From NCBI GenBank assembly GCA_017428085.1, contig JAFRRP010000005.1, positions 1-58,544 on the forward strand: a stretch of 58,544 nt of DNA. The letters are read 5' to 3'. Below are positions 48,821-57,350 of this stretch, piece after piece (the stretch's first letter is position 1; every line of letters begins with the position of its first letter). Source of the DNA: Clostridia bacterium. GTDB taxonomy: Bacteria; Bacillota; Clostridia; Oscillospirales; Acutalibacteraceae. The notes under the pieces were generated by a model, which did no database searches, had not been told where the DNA came from, and saw only the letters and a program-made list of their open reading frames with translations. The position numbers and the translations under genes are program-made.

Positions 48821-50068
48821 ATGAAAAAGCAGTACGTTTCGCCGCACCGCTGCCCGGGCGGCAACGAAAAAACGGAGGAGCTGAAAGCGCTGTTTGAGGG
48901 CGTAAAGGCCATGCGGCCGAGGGTCCGGTTCTGCCCGGAACGGGATCCCTTCCCGGAGGATCCGCGCGTCAAAGCGCTGCGGTTTTCCGGTCTGCCCCAT
49001 GAGGGCAGGGAAAACACGGTGTTCGCCTATATCGGTTTCCCGGAAAACGCTTCGGCGGACGCGCCCGTGCCGGGCATGGTGCTGGTACACGGCGGCGGGG
49101 GCCACGCCTACGCCGAGTGGGTGCAGTACTGGGCGGACCACGGTTACGGCGCCATCTCCTTCGACGGGTTCGGCCAGACCTACACCGGCCCGGATCATAC
49201 CTACGAGCACGCGCTGGATCTGTGGAAGCCCGACCCCGCGTCGCATCTTCCCATGGACGGCTTCGCCTCCGTCGGCAAGCCGTTCATGGAGCAGGGCTTT
49301 ACCTATTACATGGCGGACGTGCTGCTGGCGCACAACGTGCTGCGGGCGGATGAACGCGTAAAGAAAGACATGATCGGCCTGACGGGGATCTCCTGGGGCG
49401 GTATCGCCGCCGCCATCGCCGTCTGCTACGACGACCGCTTTGCCTTCGCCGCGCCGGTGTACGGCTGCGGGTTCATGCGCGTGTCGCAAACGGCCTGGGG
49501 CGCGCCCTTCCGGGGATACGACGTCGCCACTGTTTGGGACGCGGGGCTGCTGTTGGACACCGTCGCCGTGCCGGTCCGCTTTTACAACAGCGACCGCGAC
49601 CCGTTTTTTGACGTGAACGCCACCACCGCCAGCGCCGCCGCCGTTCCCAACGGTTCCCTGACGCTGCTGCCCGGGTTCACTCACGGGCAGATCGAGGGCT
49701 CGACCATCCCGGAGCTGCTGCGGTTCGCCGACGAACAGGTCGGCCGGGGCGATCGGAATATTGTCATCGACGCGATAGACGCCTTCAAGGACGGCGCGAC
49801 GATCCGCTTTTCGCTGCCGGAGGACGTGAAACGCGCCGACATATGCGTTTACTACAAAACCGAAGATCTGATCTACGACGAGAAATATCTGCGGGAGCTG
49901 TGGAGCTGCGCGCGGACGCCGGTTTCGGGCGACGGGGCGTTCGTCCGCATCCCGCCGGAAGCGCGGCTGTTCTATTTTGCCGTGGAGGGAAGAACGGACG
50001 GCGATCCCGACGTGTTCCTGCACGCCACCACGGGCGTATATACCCGCGACACATGGCAGTCAGCGTAA
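48821..50068 (+). CDS. Alpha/beta-hydrolase, acetyl-xylan-esterase-like
   Basis: 415 residues from ATG 48821, with GGGAGG ten bases upstream. Two earlier in-frame starts lack a ribosome site. The alpha/beta-hydrolase core has an oxyanion segment GMVLVHGGGGHAYAEW, nucleophile Ser191 in LTGISWGGIAAA, acid Asp in YNSDRDPFFDV and His in PGFTHGQIEG. The family resembles AXE1/cephalosporin-C deacetylase-type and glucuronoyl-esterase-like hydrolases, which remove ester groups from glycans. An extra C-terminal beta domain (about 310-415) has IRFSLPEDVKRADICVYYKT. No signal peptide is present, so it would act on imported oligosaccharides. It starts 25 bp after the propeller gene. Confidence 0.78.
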   Translation: MKKQYVSPHRCPGGNEKTEELKALFEGVKAMRPRVRFCPERDPFPEDPRVKALRFSGLPHEGRENTVFAYIGFPENASADAPVPGMVLVHGGGGHAYAEWVQYWADHGYGAISFDGFGQTYTGPDHTYEHALDLWKPDPASHLPMDGFASVGKPFMEQGFTYYMADVLLAHNVLRADERVKKDMIGLTGISWGGIAAAIAVCYDDRFAFAAPVYGCGFMRVSQTAWGAPFRGYDVATVWDAGLLLDTVAVPVRFYNSDRDPFFDVNATTASAAAVPNGSLTLLPGFTHGQIEGSTIPELLRFADEQVGRGDRNIVIDAIDAFKDGATIRFSLPEDVKRADICVYYKTEDLIYDEKYLRELWSCARTPVSGDGAFVRIPPEARLFYFAVEGRTDGDPDVFLHATTGVYTRDTWQSA

Positions 50069-50166
50069 TCCCCCGCAGCACGCTGCCTCAGCAGCGTCAT
50101 AAACGAAAGCAGAAACGGAGCTGAGGCTCCGTGCTGCCGCATAGATACAGAAAGGATTAAACAAAA
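50069..50166. repeat. REP-like inverted palindrome pair
   Basis: CGCAGCACGCTGCCTCAGCA plus GCGT (50074-50097) and, inverted, ACGGAGCTGAGGCTCCGTGC plus TGCC (50115-50138). Both keep a GCAGCACG head and a CTCA-loop hairpin, but with different, internally paired stems compared with 34721-34880. Confidence 0.7.
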
Positions 50167-51159
50167 ATGAACGCGCAGGACAGGATGATGCAAAAAAAGT
50201 GGGGCGTATTCAACCACTATCTGTACTACAGCGAGAAGGGTTATACCGATATCCGGGGCGAGACTGACGAAATACGCCTGATGGCGGCAGAATGGAACGA
50301 ACAGGTCGATTCCTTCGACGTGGAAAAGCTGGCGGAAACGCTGCATGAGATCGGCTGCGGCTACTACATCATCACCGTGATGCAGGGCACGCGCTTTATG
50401 ATCGCCCCCAACGCGGCCTACACCCGCATTACGGGCATCGCCCCCGGGGAGGGCTGCTGCAAACGCGACCTGATCCGGGATATCGGACAGGCGCTGCGAA
50501 AATACGATATCGACCTGTTCCTGTATTACACCGGCGACGGCCCGCACTTTGACAAGGTCGCCGGGCCCGCCATGGGGCTGTACGAGGACTATGAGGCCGA
50601 CATCCACGGCAGGGTGGACCGGCGTTTTGTGGAGAACTGGGCGGCGGTGCTGGAGGAATACGCCGTGCGCTACGGCGATCTGGTCAAGGGCTGGTGGGTG
50701 GACGGCTGCTACGATACCCTGGGCTACAACAACGAGCTGCTGTCCATCTACTATAACGCCATCCGCAGGGGCAACCCGGAAGGGCTGTCGGCCTTCAACA
50801 GCGGCACGGCTTCCTTCTTCCATCCCGACGGCGACGACACGCCGGTGAAATGGTACGAGCACGAGGGCTTCACCTGCGGCGAGGACAACGACTTTACCTA
50901 CGTGTTCAAAAGCCGCTTCACGGACGGGGCGCAGAACCACCTGCTGATCCCTTTGGGCGATTACCGGGACGGCAACGTCTGCGCGGGCTGGCGCAACACC
51001 GGCGTGCGGCGCAGCAGGGAATACGTGGCGGATTATATCAGACAAAACAACGCCGCGGGCGCGGTGATCACCGTGGATATCTTTGTGGACTGCCACGGCA
51101 ATTTCGATCCCGCGCAGGTGGAAGCGCTGCAATACGTCGGCCGAAAAGTCAGAGAATGA
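50167..51159 (+). CDS. GH29-like alpha-L-fucosidase family protein
   Basis: 330 residues without a signal peptide. The N-terminal half follows the GH29 barrel plan: KWGVFNHYLYY (compare KFGIFIHWG), FDVEKLAETLHEIGCGYYII (compare AKEAGAKYVVLT), CCKRDLIRDIGQALRKYDID, LFLYYTGDGP, and GDLVKGWWVDGCYD, where the Asp aligns with the GH29 nucleophile. The HHDGF loop is replaced by MQGTRFMIAPN, so substrate or activity may differ from classical fucosidases. Fucose release is plausible because GH95-like and GH141-like genes and fucI are in the window. It starts about 100 bp after the esterase gene, across the REP-like pair. Confidence 0.65.
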   Translation: MNAQDRMMQKKWGVFNHYLYYSEKGYTDIRGETDEIRLMAAEWNEQVDSFDVEKLAETLHEIGCGYYIITVMQGTRFMIAPNAAYTRITGIAPGEGCCKRDLIRDIGQALRKYDIDLFLYYTGDGPHFDKVAGPAMGLYEDYEADIHGRVDRRFVENWAAVLEEYAVRYGDLVKGWWVDGCYDTLGYNNELLSIYYNAIRRGNPEGLSAFNSGTASFFHPDGDDTPVKWYEHEGFTCGEDNDFTYVFKSRFTDGAQNHLLIPLGDYRDGNVCAGWRNTGVRRSREYVADYIRQNNAAGAVITVDIFVDCHGNFDPAQVEALQYVGRKVRE

Positions 51160-51192
51160 GAAGAAAGCACAACTGAAAGGACGGTTTGCCCT

Positions 51193-51744
51193 GTGAAGCT
51201 TCTGTATACCGATATCGCCACCGTGTTGGGCGACATCACCGAAATCGACACCGCGGCGGCTATCGTAAACGCCGCCAACACTACGCTGCTGGGCGGCGGG
51301 GGCGTGGACGGCGCGATCCACCGGGCGGCCGGTCCCGGCCTGCTGGCGGAGTGCCGGACGCTGAACGGCTGCCGCACGGGAGAAGCCAAGATCACCGGCG
51401 CGTACCGGCTCCCCTGTCAATACGTGATCCACACGGTCGGTCCCGTATGGCGCGGGGGCGGGCACGGCGAGGCGGAGCTGCTGGCCTCCTGCTACCGCAG
51501 CTCCCTGCAGACCGCGCTGGATCATCAGATCCGCACCGTGGCGTTTCCGTCCGTTTCCACCGGCGTATTTTCCTATCCGGTAACGCAGGCGGCGGATATC
51601 GCCCTGCGGACCGTCTGCGGTTTTATCCGGAACCATCCGGACGCGTTTGACAGGATCATGTTCGTGCTGTTTGACCTCCGCACAAAGGCGGCGTACGACG
51701 CGGCGCTTTCGGCGGTGGAAGCCGGACAGCCGGAGCAGGCTTGA
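51193..51744 (+). CDS. Macrodomain ADP-ribose hydrolase / O-acetyl-ADP-ribose deacetylase-like
   Basis: 183 residues forming one macrodomain: [69 protein letters not shown] and [12 protein letters not shown] are the ADP-ribose-binding loops of the MacroD/YmdB class. These enzymes remove acetyl from O-acetyl-ADP-ribose or ADP-ribose from acidic residues. GTG 51193 is the start. The gene lies 33 bp after the GH29-like gene and is co-oriented, so it is probably in the same transcript. Its link to glycan breakdown is unclear; it may handle acetylated nucleotides or be a passenger. Confidence 0.88.
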   Translation: MKLLYTDIATVLGDITEIDTAAAIVNAANTTLLGGGGVDGAIHRAAGPGLLAECRTLNGCRTGEAKITGAYRLPCQYVIHTVGPVWRGGGHGEAELLASCYRSSLQTALDHQIRTVAFPSVSTGVFSYPVTQAADIALRTVCGFIRNHPDAFDRIMFVLFDLRTKAAYDAALSAVEAGQPEQA

Positions 51745-51780
51745 AACATCCGCCGGGCGTTTCCGCGGAAAAACCGATAG

Positions 51781-51903
51781 AACGCGCTGAAAAAGCCGTT
51801 CGTCGGTCATGAAAACGGCGGCTATCCGCTGCGGGGCGACGCGCCGTCGTTCGAGAAGGCCCCGGATTTTGAGCCGATCCCGATCGGTGAAACGGGAAGA
51901 TAG
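51781..51903 (+). pseudogene. 3' remnant of a beta-helix gene paralogous to 51922 and 54573
   Basis: Read from 51784 this encodes ALKKPFVGHENGGYPLRGDA, then PSFEKAPDFEPIPIGETGR and a stop. It matches the last 35-40 residues of the gene at 51922 (YTLRDDAPVFDEIPDFEPI, then PIGEIGRY), and its ALKK start also matches the gene at 54573. An in-frame TAG at 51778 precedes it and no start codon or ribosome site is present, so it is a leftover 3' end of a third tandem copy. Confidence 0.82.
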
Positions 51904-51921
51904 TAAGTAGGAGAACGAAGC

Positions 51922-54555
51922 ATGAAACACAACGACATGAAAAAGGCGGTCCCCGCCGCGTTGGCCGTGATCTTCGCCCTGACCGTCGGCAACGCCTTTT
52001 TGTTCCGGCGCAGTTTCCAGAAATGGATCGTGCCGCAGTACGCGCTTTCCGTCGCGGTTTTCGGCGTTCTGGCCTTCGCGCTGCATTTCCTGTATTTCAA
52101 AACAAAGGAAAAATCGAAGCCGCTGCCGCGGGCGCTGGCGTGTACCGCCGGATATCTGGCCGTCATTGAGGGGATCACAGTCGGGATCAACAACCTGCTG
52201 CTCAACGGCAAGCATCCCCACGCCGCCGTGGCCGCCGTCGTGTTCGGCACGGCGCTGTATTTCGCGCTGCTGGCGCTGCTGACCGCCCGCGCCGTCAAAC
52301 CGGCAAGGCTCCCCGCGGCGCTGTCCGCGGCCGTCGCCGTGGTTTTGTGCTTCTGCGTCGCCGTCGTGCCGCTGATCCAAAGCCCCGTGCCGCTGACGAA
52401 GGCGCAGCAGAACGCGCTTCATCCCACGCCCACGGGCTTCGGCGTGTATACGGAAAAAGAAAAACCGCTGCGGGACGACGCCGACCTGTACGTGGCGACG
52501 GACGGCAGCGACGACAACGACGGCAGCTTCGACCGTCCGCTGGCGACCATGGAAAAAGCCCGCGAGCTGGTGCGGGCGATGGATAAAACGGATAGAGCCG
52601 GGATCACCGTGGCGGTGAGGGCCGGGGAATACCGCGTCAACGCCCTGACCTTCACGGAGGAGGACAGCGGCACGGAAAGCTGTCCCGTGACCTACGCCGC
52701 TTACGGGGACGGAGAAACGGTCCTCAACGGCGGCGTCACGCTCCCGCCCGACGTGTTCGCGCCGGTGACGGACGAAACGGCACGCGCAAGATTGTCCGAA
52801 GACGCGCGGGACAAGATCGTCCGCGCCGACCTATCTGCGCTCGGTATCACGAAAGAGGATTACGGCAGACTCAACGCCGTGGGGTCCTACAACACCGCGA
52901 ACAAGTATACGGACGGCAGGACCGGCCCGCTGGCCTGCGAGCTGTTTTTCAATGACAAACGCTACACGACGGCGCGCTATCCCAACGACGGCGAATGGCT
53001 GACCACGGAAAAAGTGATCCGGACCGGCGAGGGGTACGAGAGCGACGGCGACGCGACGAAAAACAAAAACTGGGACAACGTCACGGACCCCGCCCCGGAC
53101 GTATACGAGGTGAGCAGGGAGCTGGCGGACCGGATCGCGGGATGGAAAACGCTGGACGATGTGTGGCTGTTCGGCTACTGGAAATACGACTGGGCGGACG
53201 CCTCCGCGCCCGTCGGCGGCTTTGACGCGGATACCCGCCAGCTCACCCCGGCCTACGTGAGCGTTTACGGCACGAAAACCGGCGCGCCGTATTATTTCTA
53301 CAACGTGCTGGAGGAGCTGGACGCGCCCGGCGAGTGGTATCTGGACCGGGAGAACGGCCTGCTGTACCTGTACCCGCCGGAGGAACTGTCCGCCGCCTCC
53401 ATCGACCTGTCCCTTTCCACCGCGCCGATCATCAGCGTGGAAAACGCCGACCGGCTCACCTTCGACGGCTTCACGGTGAAGGGCACCCGCGGCGACGCGA
53501 TCGTCATGACGGGCGACCGCAACACCGTAACGCGTTGCCTGATCAAAAATGTGGCGGGCAACGCCCTGTCCATGACGGGCTATGAAAATCTGGCGAGCGA
53601 AAACGAGATCACCCGCACCGGCAAGGGCGGCATCTCGCTGTCCGGCGGCGACCGGGAGACGCTGACCCCCGGCAACAACGTCGCGGACAATAATCTGATC
53701 CACGACTGGAGCGAGGTGTACCTTACCTACCAGCCCGCCGTGTCGCTGGGCGGCGTGGGCAACGTGTGTTCCCACAACGAAATATACAATTCCCCCCATG
53801 AGGCGGTCTCCTATTCCGGCAACAACCACCGGATCGAATACAACAACATCCACGACGTGTGCCTGCTGTCCGACGACGCAGGGGCGATCTACTCCGGGCG
53901 GCGCTGGGACTGGTACGGCAACGTGATCCGCTACAACGCGGTATATAACCTCGGCGCGGACGGCCACGAGCCCACCGGCATCTACATGGACGACGCGCTT
54001 TCCGGGCAGACCATCTACGGCAACCTGGTGATAAACGCGCCGGACGTGGGCATTTCGCTGTGCGGCGGCCGGGACCATGACGTGCGGAACAACGTCGTGA
54101 TCATCACCGATCAGGAGCCGTTCACCTACGACCAGCGCGCCAGGGACGGCGCCCTTCACGGCACGTTTTCGCACAGCGCAAAGGGCGGCGACCTGTGGCA
54201 AAATCTCGAGGAATCCCCGTGGAGATCGGCCGTCTGGCAGAAGGCCTATCCGCAGACGGCGCGCTTTTCGGACGATTTCGGCCGGACCGACGATCCCGGC
54301 TTTGTGCCCAACCCCGCTTACAGCAGCGTCACGGGCAACCTGACTGTCTGTTACGCGGGCAATATCGGCAGCATCAGCGAGGCGGCGCGGAAATACAGCG
54401 ATTTTTCCTCCAACGCCTGTTACCGGCTGAAGGAGATGGATAAGCTGTTCGTCGATTACCGGAACGGCGACTACACCCTGCGGGACGACGCGCCGGTGTT
54501 CGACGAGATCCCGGATTTTGAGCCGATCCCGATCGGTGAAATAGGAAGATATTGA
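51922..54555 (+). CDS. Membrane-tethered right-handed beta-helix glycosidase-like protein (GH141-like), copy 1
   Basis: 877 residues. Residues about 8-155 form four or five hydrophobic segments. The rest is a parallel beta-helix of the family annotated GH141-like or poly-lyase-like. It opens DADLYVATDGSDDNDGSFDR with the PLATMEKARELVR motif and ends in coils rich in N and G. The core is AGAIYSGRRWDWYGNVIRYN then GIYMDDALSGQTIYGN. Known GH141 members cleave alpha-L-fucose or act on xylan. The helix should face outside, held by the membrane domain, which is unusual because such enzymes are normally secreted or lipidated. AGGAG precedes the ATG. Closely related to the next gene. Confidence 0.75.
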   Translation: MKHNDMKKAVPAALAVIFALTVGNAFLFRRSFQKWIVPQYALSVAVFGVLAFALHFLYFKTKEKSKPLPRALACTAGYLAVIEGITVGINNLLLNGKHPHAAVAAVVFGTALYFALLALLTARAVKPARLPAALSAAVAVVLCFCVAVVPLIQSPVPLTKAQQNALHPTPTGFGVYTEKEKPLRDDADLYVATDGSDDNDGSFDRPLATMEKARELVRAMDKTDRAGITVAVRAGEYRVNALTFTEEDSGTESCPVTYAAYGDGETVLNGGVTLPPDVFAPVTDETARARLSEDARDKIVRADLSALGITKEDYGRLNAVGSYNTANKYTDGRTGPLACELFFNDKRYTTARYPNDGEWLTTEKVIRTGEGYESDGDATKNKNWDNVTDPAPDVYEVSRELADRIAGWKTLDDVWLFGYWKYDWADASAPVGGFDADTRQLTPAYVSVYGTKTGAPYYFYNVLEELDAPGEWYLDRENGLLYLYPPEELSAASIDLSLSTAPIISVENADRLTFDGFTVKGTRGDAIVMTGDRNTVTRCLIKNVAGNALSMTGYENLASENEITRTGKGGISLSGGDRETLTPGNNVADNNLIHDWSEVYLTYQPAVSLGGVGNVCSHNEIYNSPHEAVSYSGNNHRIEYNNIHDVCLLSDDAGAIYSGRRWDWYGNVIRYNAVYNLGADGHEPTGIYMDDALSGQTIYGNLVINAPDVGISLCGGRDHDVRNNVVIITDQEPFTYDQRARDGALHGTFSHSAKGGDLWQNLEESPWRSAVWQKAYPQTARFSDDFGRTDDPGFVPNPAYSSVTGNLTVCYAGNIGSISEAARKYSDFSSNACYRLKEMDKLFVDYRNGDYTLRDDAPVFDEIPDFEPIPIGEIGRY

Positions 54556-54572
54556 AAAAGGAGTGTCTTATC

Positions 54573-57158
54573 ATGCGAAACAAAGCGTTATCCATTGCCG
54601 CGGGCGTTGCCGCCGTCGCCGCCTCCGCGATCTACTACGGCAGCTTCACCCAATGGCAGTTCGAGCTGTACTGCCTTTCCGTCGCGCTGTACGCGCTGGC
54701 GGCGGGGCTGCTGGCCGCCCGGTTCGCGGAAAAGAAGCCGGTCCTGAAGGGCGTGTTGGCGGCAGGTTTCTTCGGCGCGGCGTTCTTCGGGGTGACCTAC
54801 CTCATCAACAATATCATCCTGCACGAGATCCATGCGAAGCTCGCGGGCGCGATCATCGCCGGGCTGACGCTGATATTTTTCATCGTATATTACTGCGTTC
54901 TGTCGCGGAAAAAGCAGAAGAGCAAACCGCTGGCCGCGGCGGCGTTCGCGCTGTCCATAGTGATGACGCTCTGTTCCACGGCGCCGTCTCAGCTTCCTTA
55001 TTTCTACAATTACACTTATAAAAAGGTGGCGGCGCCCGTCGCCGGGACGGAAATCGAACCTGTCAAAAGACAGCTCGCCGACGACGCCGATCTTTACGTC
55101 TCGCCGGACGGAGACGACGAAAACGACGGCACGCTTGCGCATCCCTTCGCCACCGTCGAAAAAGCCCGCGATACCGTGCGGGCGATGGATCAGACGGAAA
55201 AAACCGGGATCACCGTGGCGCTGATGGCGGGCGAATACCGTGTATCGACGGTTGCGTTTACCGCGGAGGATTCCGGTACGGAAAGCTGCCCCGTGACGTA
55301 TACCGCCTACGGCGACGGCGAGGTGATCCTCAACGGCGGCGTCACGCTGCCGCGCTCGGCATTCTCCTCCGTAACGGACGCCGGAATGCTGGCGCGCCTT
55401 ACCCCCGACGCGCAGAAAAACGTCCTTTCCGTTGATCTCCCCTCGCTCGGCATCACCGCGGAGCAGTACGGAAAGCTCTACGCGATCGGCTCCTACTCCC
55501 AGGCGGGCAAATACGACGGCGATTGGGTCGGCGGCCTCTACTGCGAGCTGTTCATCGACGACTGCCGCCAGACCATCGCCCGTTATCCCAACGGGACCGA
55601 ATATCTGTATTCCGGCGACGTTGTAAAGGAGGGGCAGGGCCGCGAGAGCGCGGGCGCGAGCCTCAAGGGCGGCTACGACGAGCTGCGCAATCCCGAGCCG
55701 GACGTATACAGGCTGGACAAAGGCCTTTCCGCGCGCATCCAGACGTGGCAAACGCTGGAGGGCGTGTGGATGTTCGGCTATCCGCGCTACGACTGGGCGG
55801 ACTGCTCCAGCCCCATCGGGAAAGTGGACCATGAGAACCTCACCATTTCGCCGATGTTCGTGAGCGGCTACGGCGCGAAGAAGGGCGCTCCGTTCTATTT
55901 CTATAACGTGTTTGAGGAGCTGGACGCGCCCGGCGAATGGTATCTGGACCGCGACAGCGGCGTGCTGTACTTCTACCCGCCGGAGGGCTTTTCCGACGAT
56001 TCGTCGGTGGAGCTTTCGCTTTCGACCGACAATATCATCAAAGCGGAAGCGGATCACCTGACCTTCGACGGCCTGACCGTCAACGGCACCCGCGGCGACG
56101 CGGTCAGCATCACCGGCAACGGCAACACTGTTGAAAACTGCCTGATCAAAAACGCGGCGGGCAACGCGCTGCTGGTCACGGGATACGACAACCTCATTTT
56201 CAACAACGAGATCACCCGCACCGGCAAGGGCGGCGTGATCCTGGACGGCGGCGACCGGAAAACGCTGACGCCGGGCAACAACCGCGCCGAAAACAACCTC
56301 GTCCACGACTGGAGCGAGATCTATGAGACCTACCAGCCCGCCTTCACGCTCAACGGCGTGGGGAATATCTGCTCCCACAACGAGATGTACAACTCGCCCC
56401 ACGAGGCGGTCACCTATTCCGGCAACGACCACCTGATCGAATACAACCTGATCCACGACGTGAACCTGAAGACCGACGACGGCGGCGCGATCTATTCCGG
56501 CCGCCGCTGGGACTGGTACGGCAACGTGATCCGCTATAACCTGATCTACGACCTCGGCGCGGACGGCCACAAACCCGTGGGCATCTATATGGACGACGCC
56601 ATCGCCGGGCAGACGATCTACGGCAACATCATCGTCAACGCGCCGAAATACGGTTTGCAGCTTGGCGGCGGGCAGGATCTGATCGCCCACGACAACATCG
56701 TTATCAATTCCAACGAGCCCGTCAGCTTCGACGCGCGCGCGCTGTCCGGGCTTTCCGGCGACGAGGACAGCAGCTTCTACCAGCATTATAAGGAAAACGG
56801 CGAGCTGTGGAAGCTCCTGTGGGATTCCCCGTGGGAGAGTGAGGCCTGGCAAAAGGCGTACCCGCAGTACCGGCATTACAGCGACGATTTCTCCGACACG
56901 GAAAATCCCGATTTCGTGCTGAACCCCGCGCACAACTCCCTGACGCGCAATATCTTTATCTCGGCGCAGGGGACGATCGGCTGGGTCGCCGACGAGGTGT
57001 ACCGGTATTCCGATATTTCGGACAACGCCTGCTTCAGGCTCTCGGCTTTGAAGAAGATCTTCGTCGATCCCGCCAACGGCGACTACACCCTGCGGGACGA
57101 CGCGCCCATTGATTTTACCATCGACGTGCCCGCCATGAGCGAGTTCGGCAGACAGTGA
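54573..57158 (+). CDS. Membrane-tethered right-handed beta-helix glycosidase-like protein (GH141-like), copy 2
   Basis: 861 residues from ATG 54573, with AAAGGAG nine bases upstream; a TTG at 54552 overlapping the previous stop region is less likely. Same plan as copy 1: four or five membrane segments (about 5-150), then DADLYVSPDGDDENDGTLAH and the ATVEKARDTVRAMDQTEKTG motif. A long beta-helix follows with GGAIYSGRRWDWYGNVIRYN and GIYMDDAIAGQTIYGN. The C-terminus NGDYTLRDDAP is shared, but the final residues differ (ending MSEFGRQ). The GRRWDWYGN and YMDDA motifs are identical in both copies, marking them as likely active-site or core positions. Tandem duplicate; substrate probably a fucose- or uronate-containing glycan. 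Confidence 0.75.
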   Translation: MRNKALSIAAGVAAVAASAIYYGSFTQWQFELYCLSVALYALAAGLLAARFAEKKPVLKGVLAAGFFGAAFFGVTYLINNIILHEIHAKLAGAIIAGLTLIFFIVYYCVLSRKKQKSKPLAAAAFALSIVMTLCSTAPSQLPYFYNYTYKKVAAPVAGTEIEPVKRQLADDADLYVSPDGDDENDGTLAHPFATVEKARDTVRAMDQTEKTGITVALMAGEYRVSTVAFTAEDSGTESCPVTYTAYGDGEVILNGGVTLPRSAFSSVTDAGMLARLTPDAQKNVLSVDLPSLGITAEQYGKLYAIGSYSQAGKYDGDWVGGLYCELFIDDCRQTIARYPNGTEYLYSGDVVKEGQGRESAGASLKGGYDELRNPEPDVYRLDKGLSARIQTWQTLEGVWMFGYPRYDWADCSSPIGKVDHENLTISPMFVSGYGAKKGAPFYFYNVFEELDAPGEWYLDRDSGVLYFYPPEGFSDDSSVELSLSTDNIIKAEADHLTFDGLTVNGTRGDAVSITGNGNTVENCLIKNAAGNALLVTGYDNLIFNNEITRTGKGGVILDGGDRKTLTPGNNRAENNLVHDWSEIYETYQPAFTLNGVGNICSHNEMYNSPHEAVTYSGNDHLIEYNLIHDVNLKTDDGGAIYSGRRWDWYGNVIRYNLIYDLGADGHKPVGIYMDDAIAGQTIYGNIIVNAPKYGLQLGGGQDLIAHDNIVINSNEPVSFDARALSGLSGDEDSSFYQHYKENGELWKLLWDSPWESEAWQKAYPQYRHYSDDFSDTENPDFVLNPAHNSLTRNIFISAQGTIGWVADEVYRYSDISDNACFRLSALKKIFVDPANGDYTLRDDAPIDFTIDVPAMSEFGRQ

Positions 57159-57350
57159 CGCGCAAAACCGATAAACAGCGAAAGAACGCAGCAAGGATCG
57201 TCGCAGGAGCAAAACGCCGGCCGCGTATCGTTCGGCAGACGGCGCGATCTCCTATTACGGAGGGACCTGCGGCGATTGACGGGAACAATATCTGCCGCGG
57301 TTTTACAGGGAACGCAAAAAAAGAACGTATGATCGGAGGAGAGGAAGACA
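57159..57350. other. Spacer before the GH95-like gene
   Basis: 192 bp. A GGAGGAGAGGAAG ribosome site stands at its end. No convincing promoter or terminator is seen. The phrase AAACCGATA near its start also occurs at 47742 and 51771, each time near a gene boundary. Confidence 0.4.

Noticed and set aside
57159..57350. Short open frame before the GH95-like gene
   Set aside because: It has no ribosome site or recognisable product, and overlaps the leader of the GH95-like gene in another frame.
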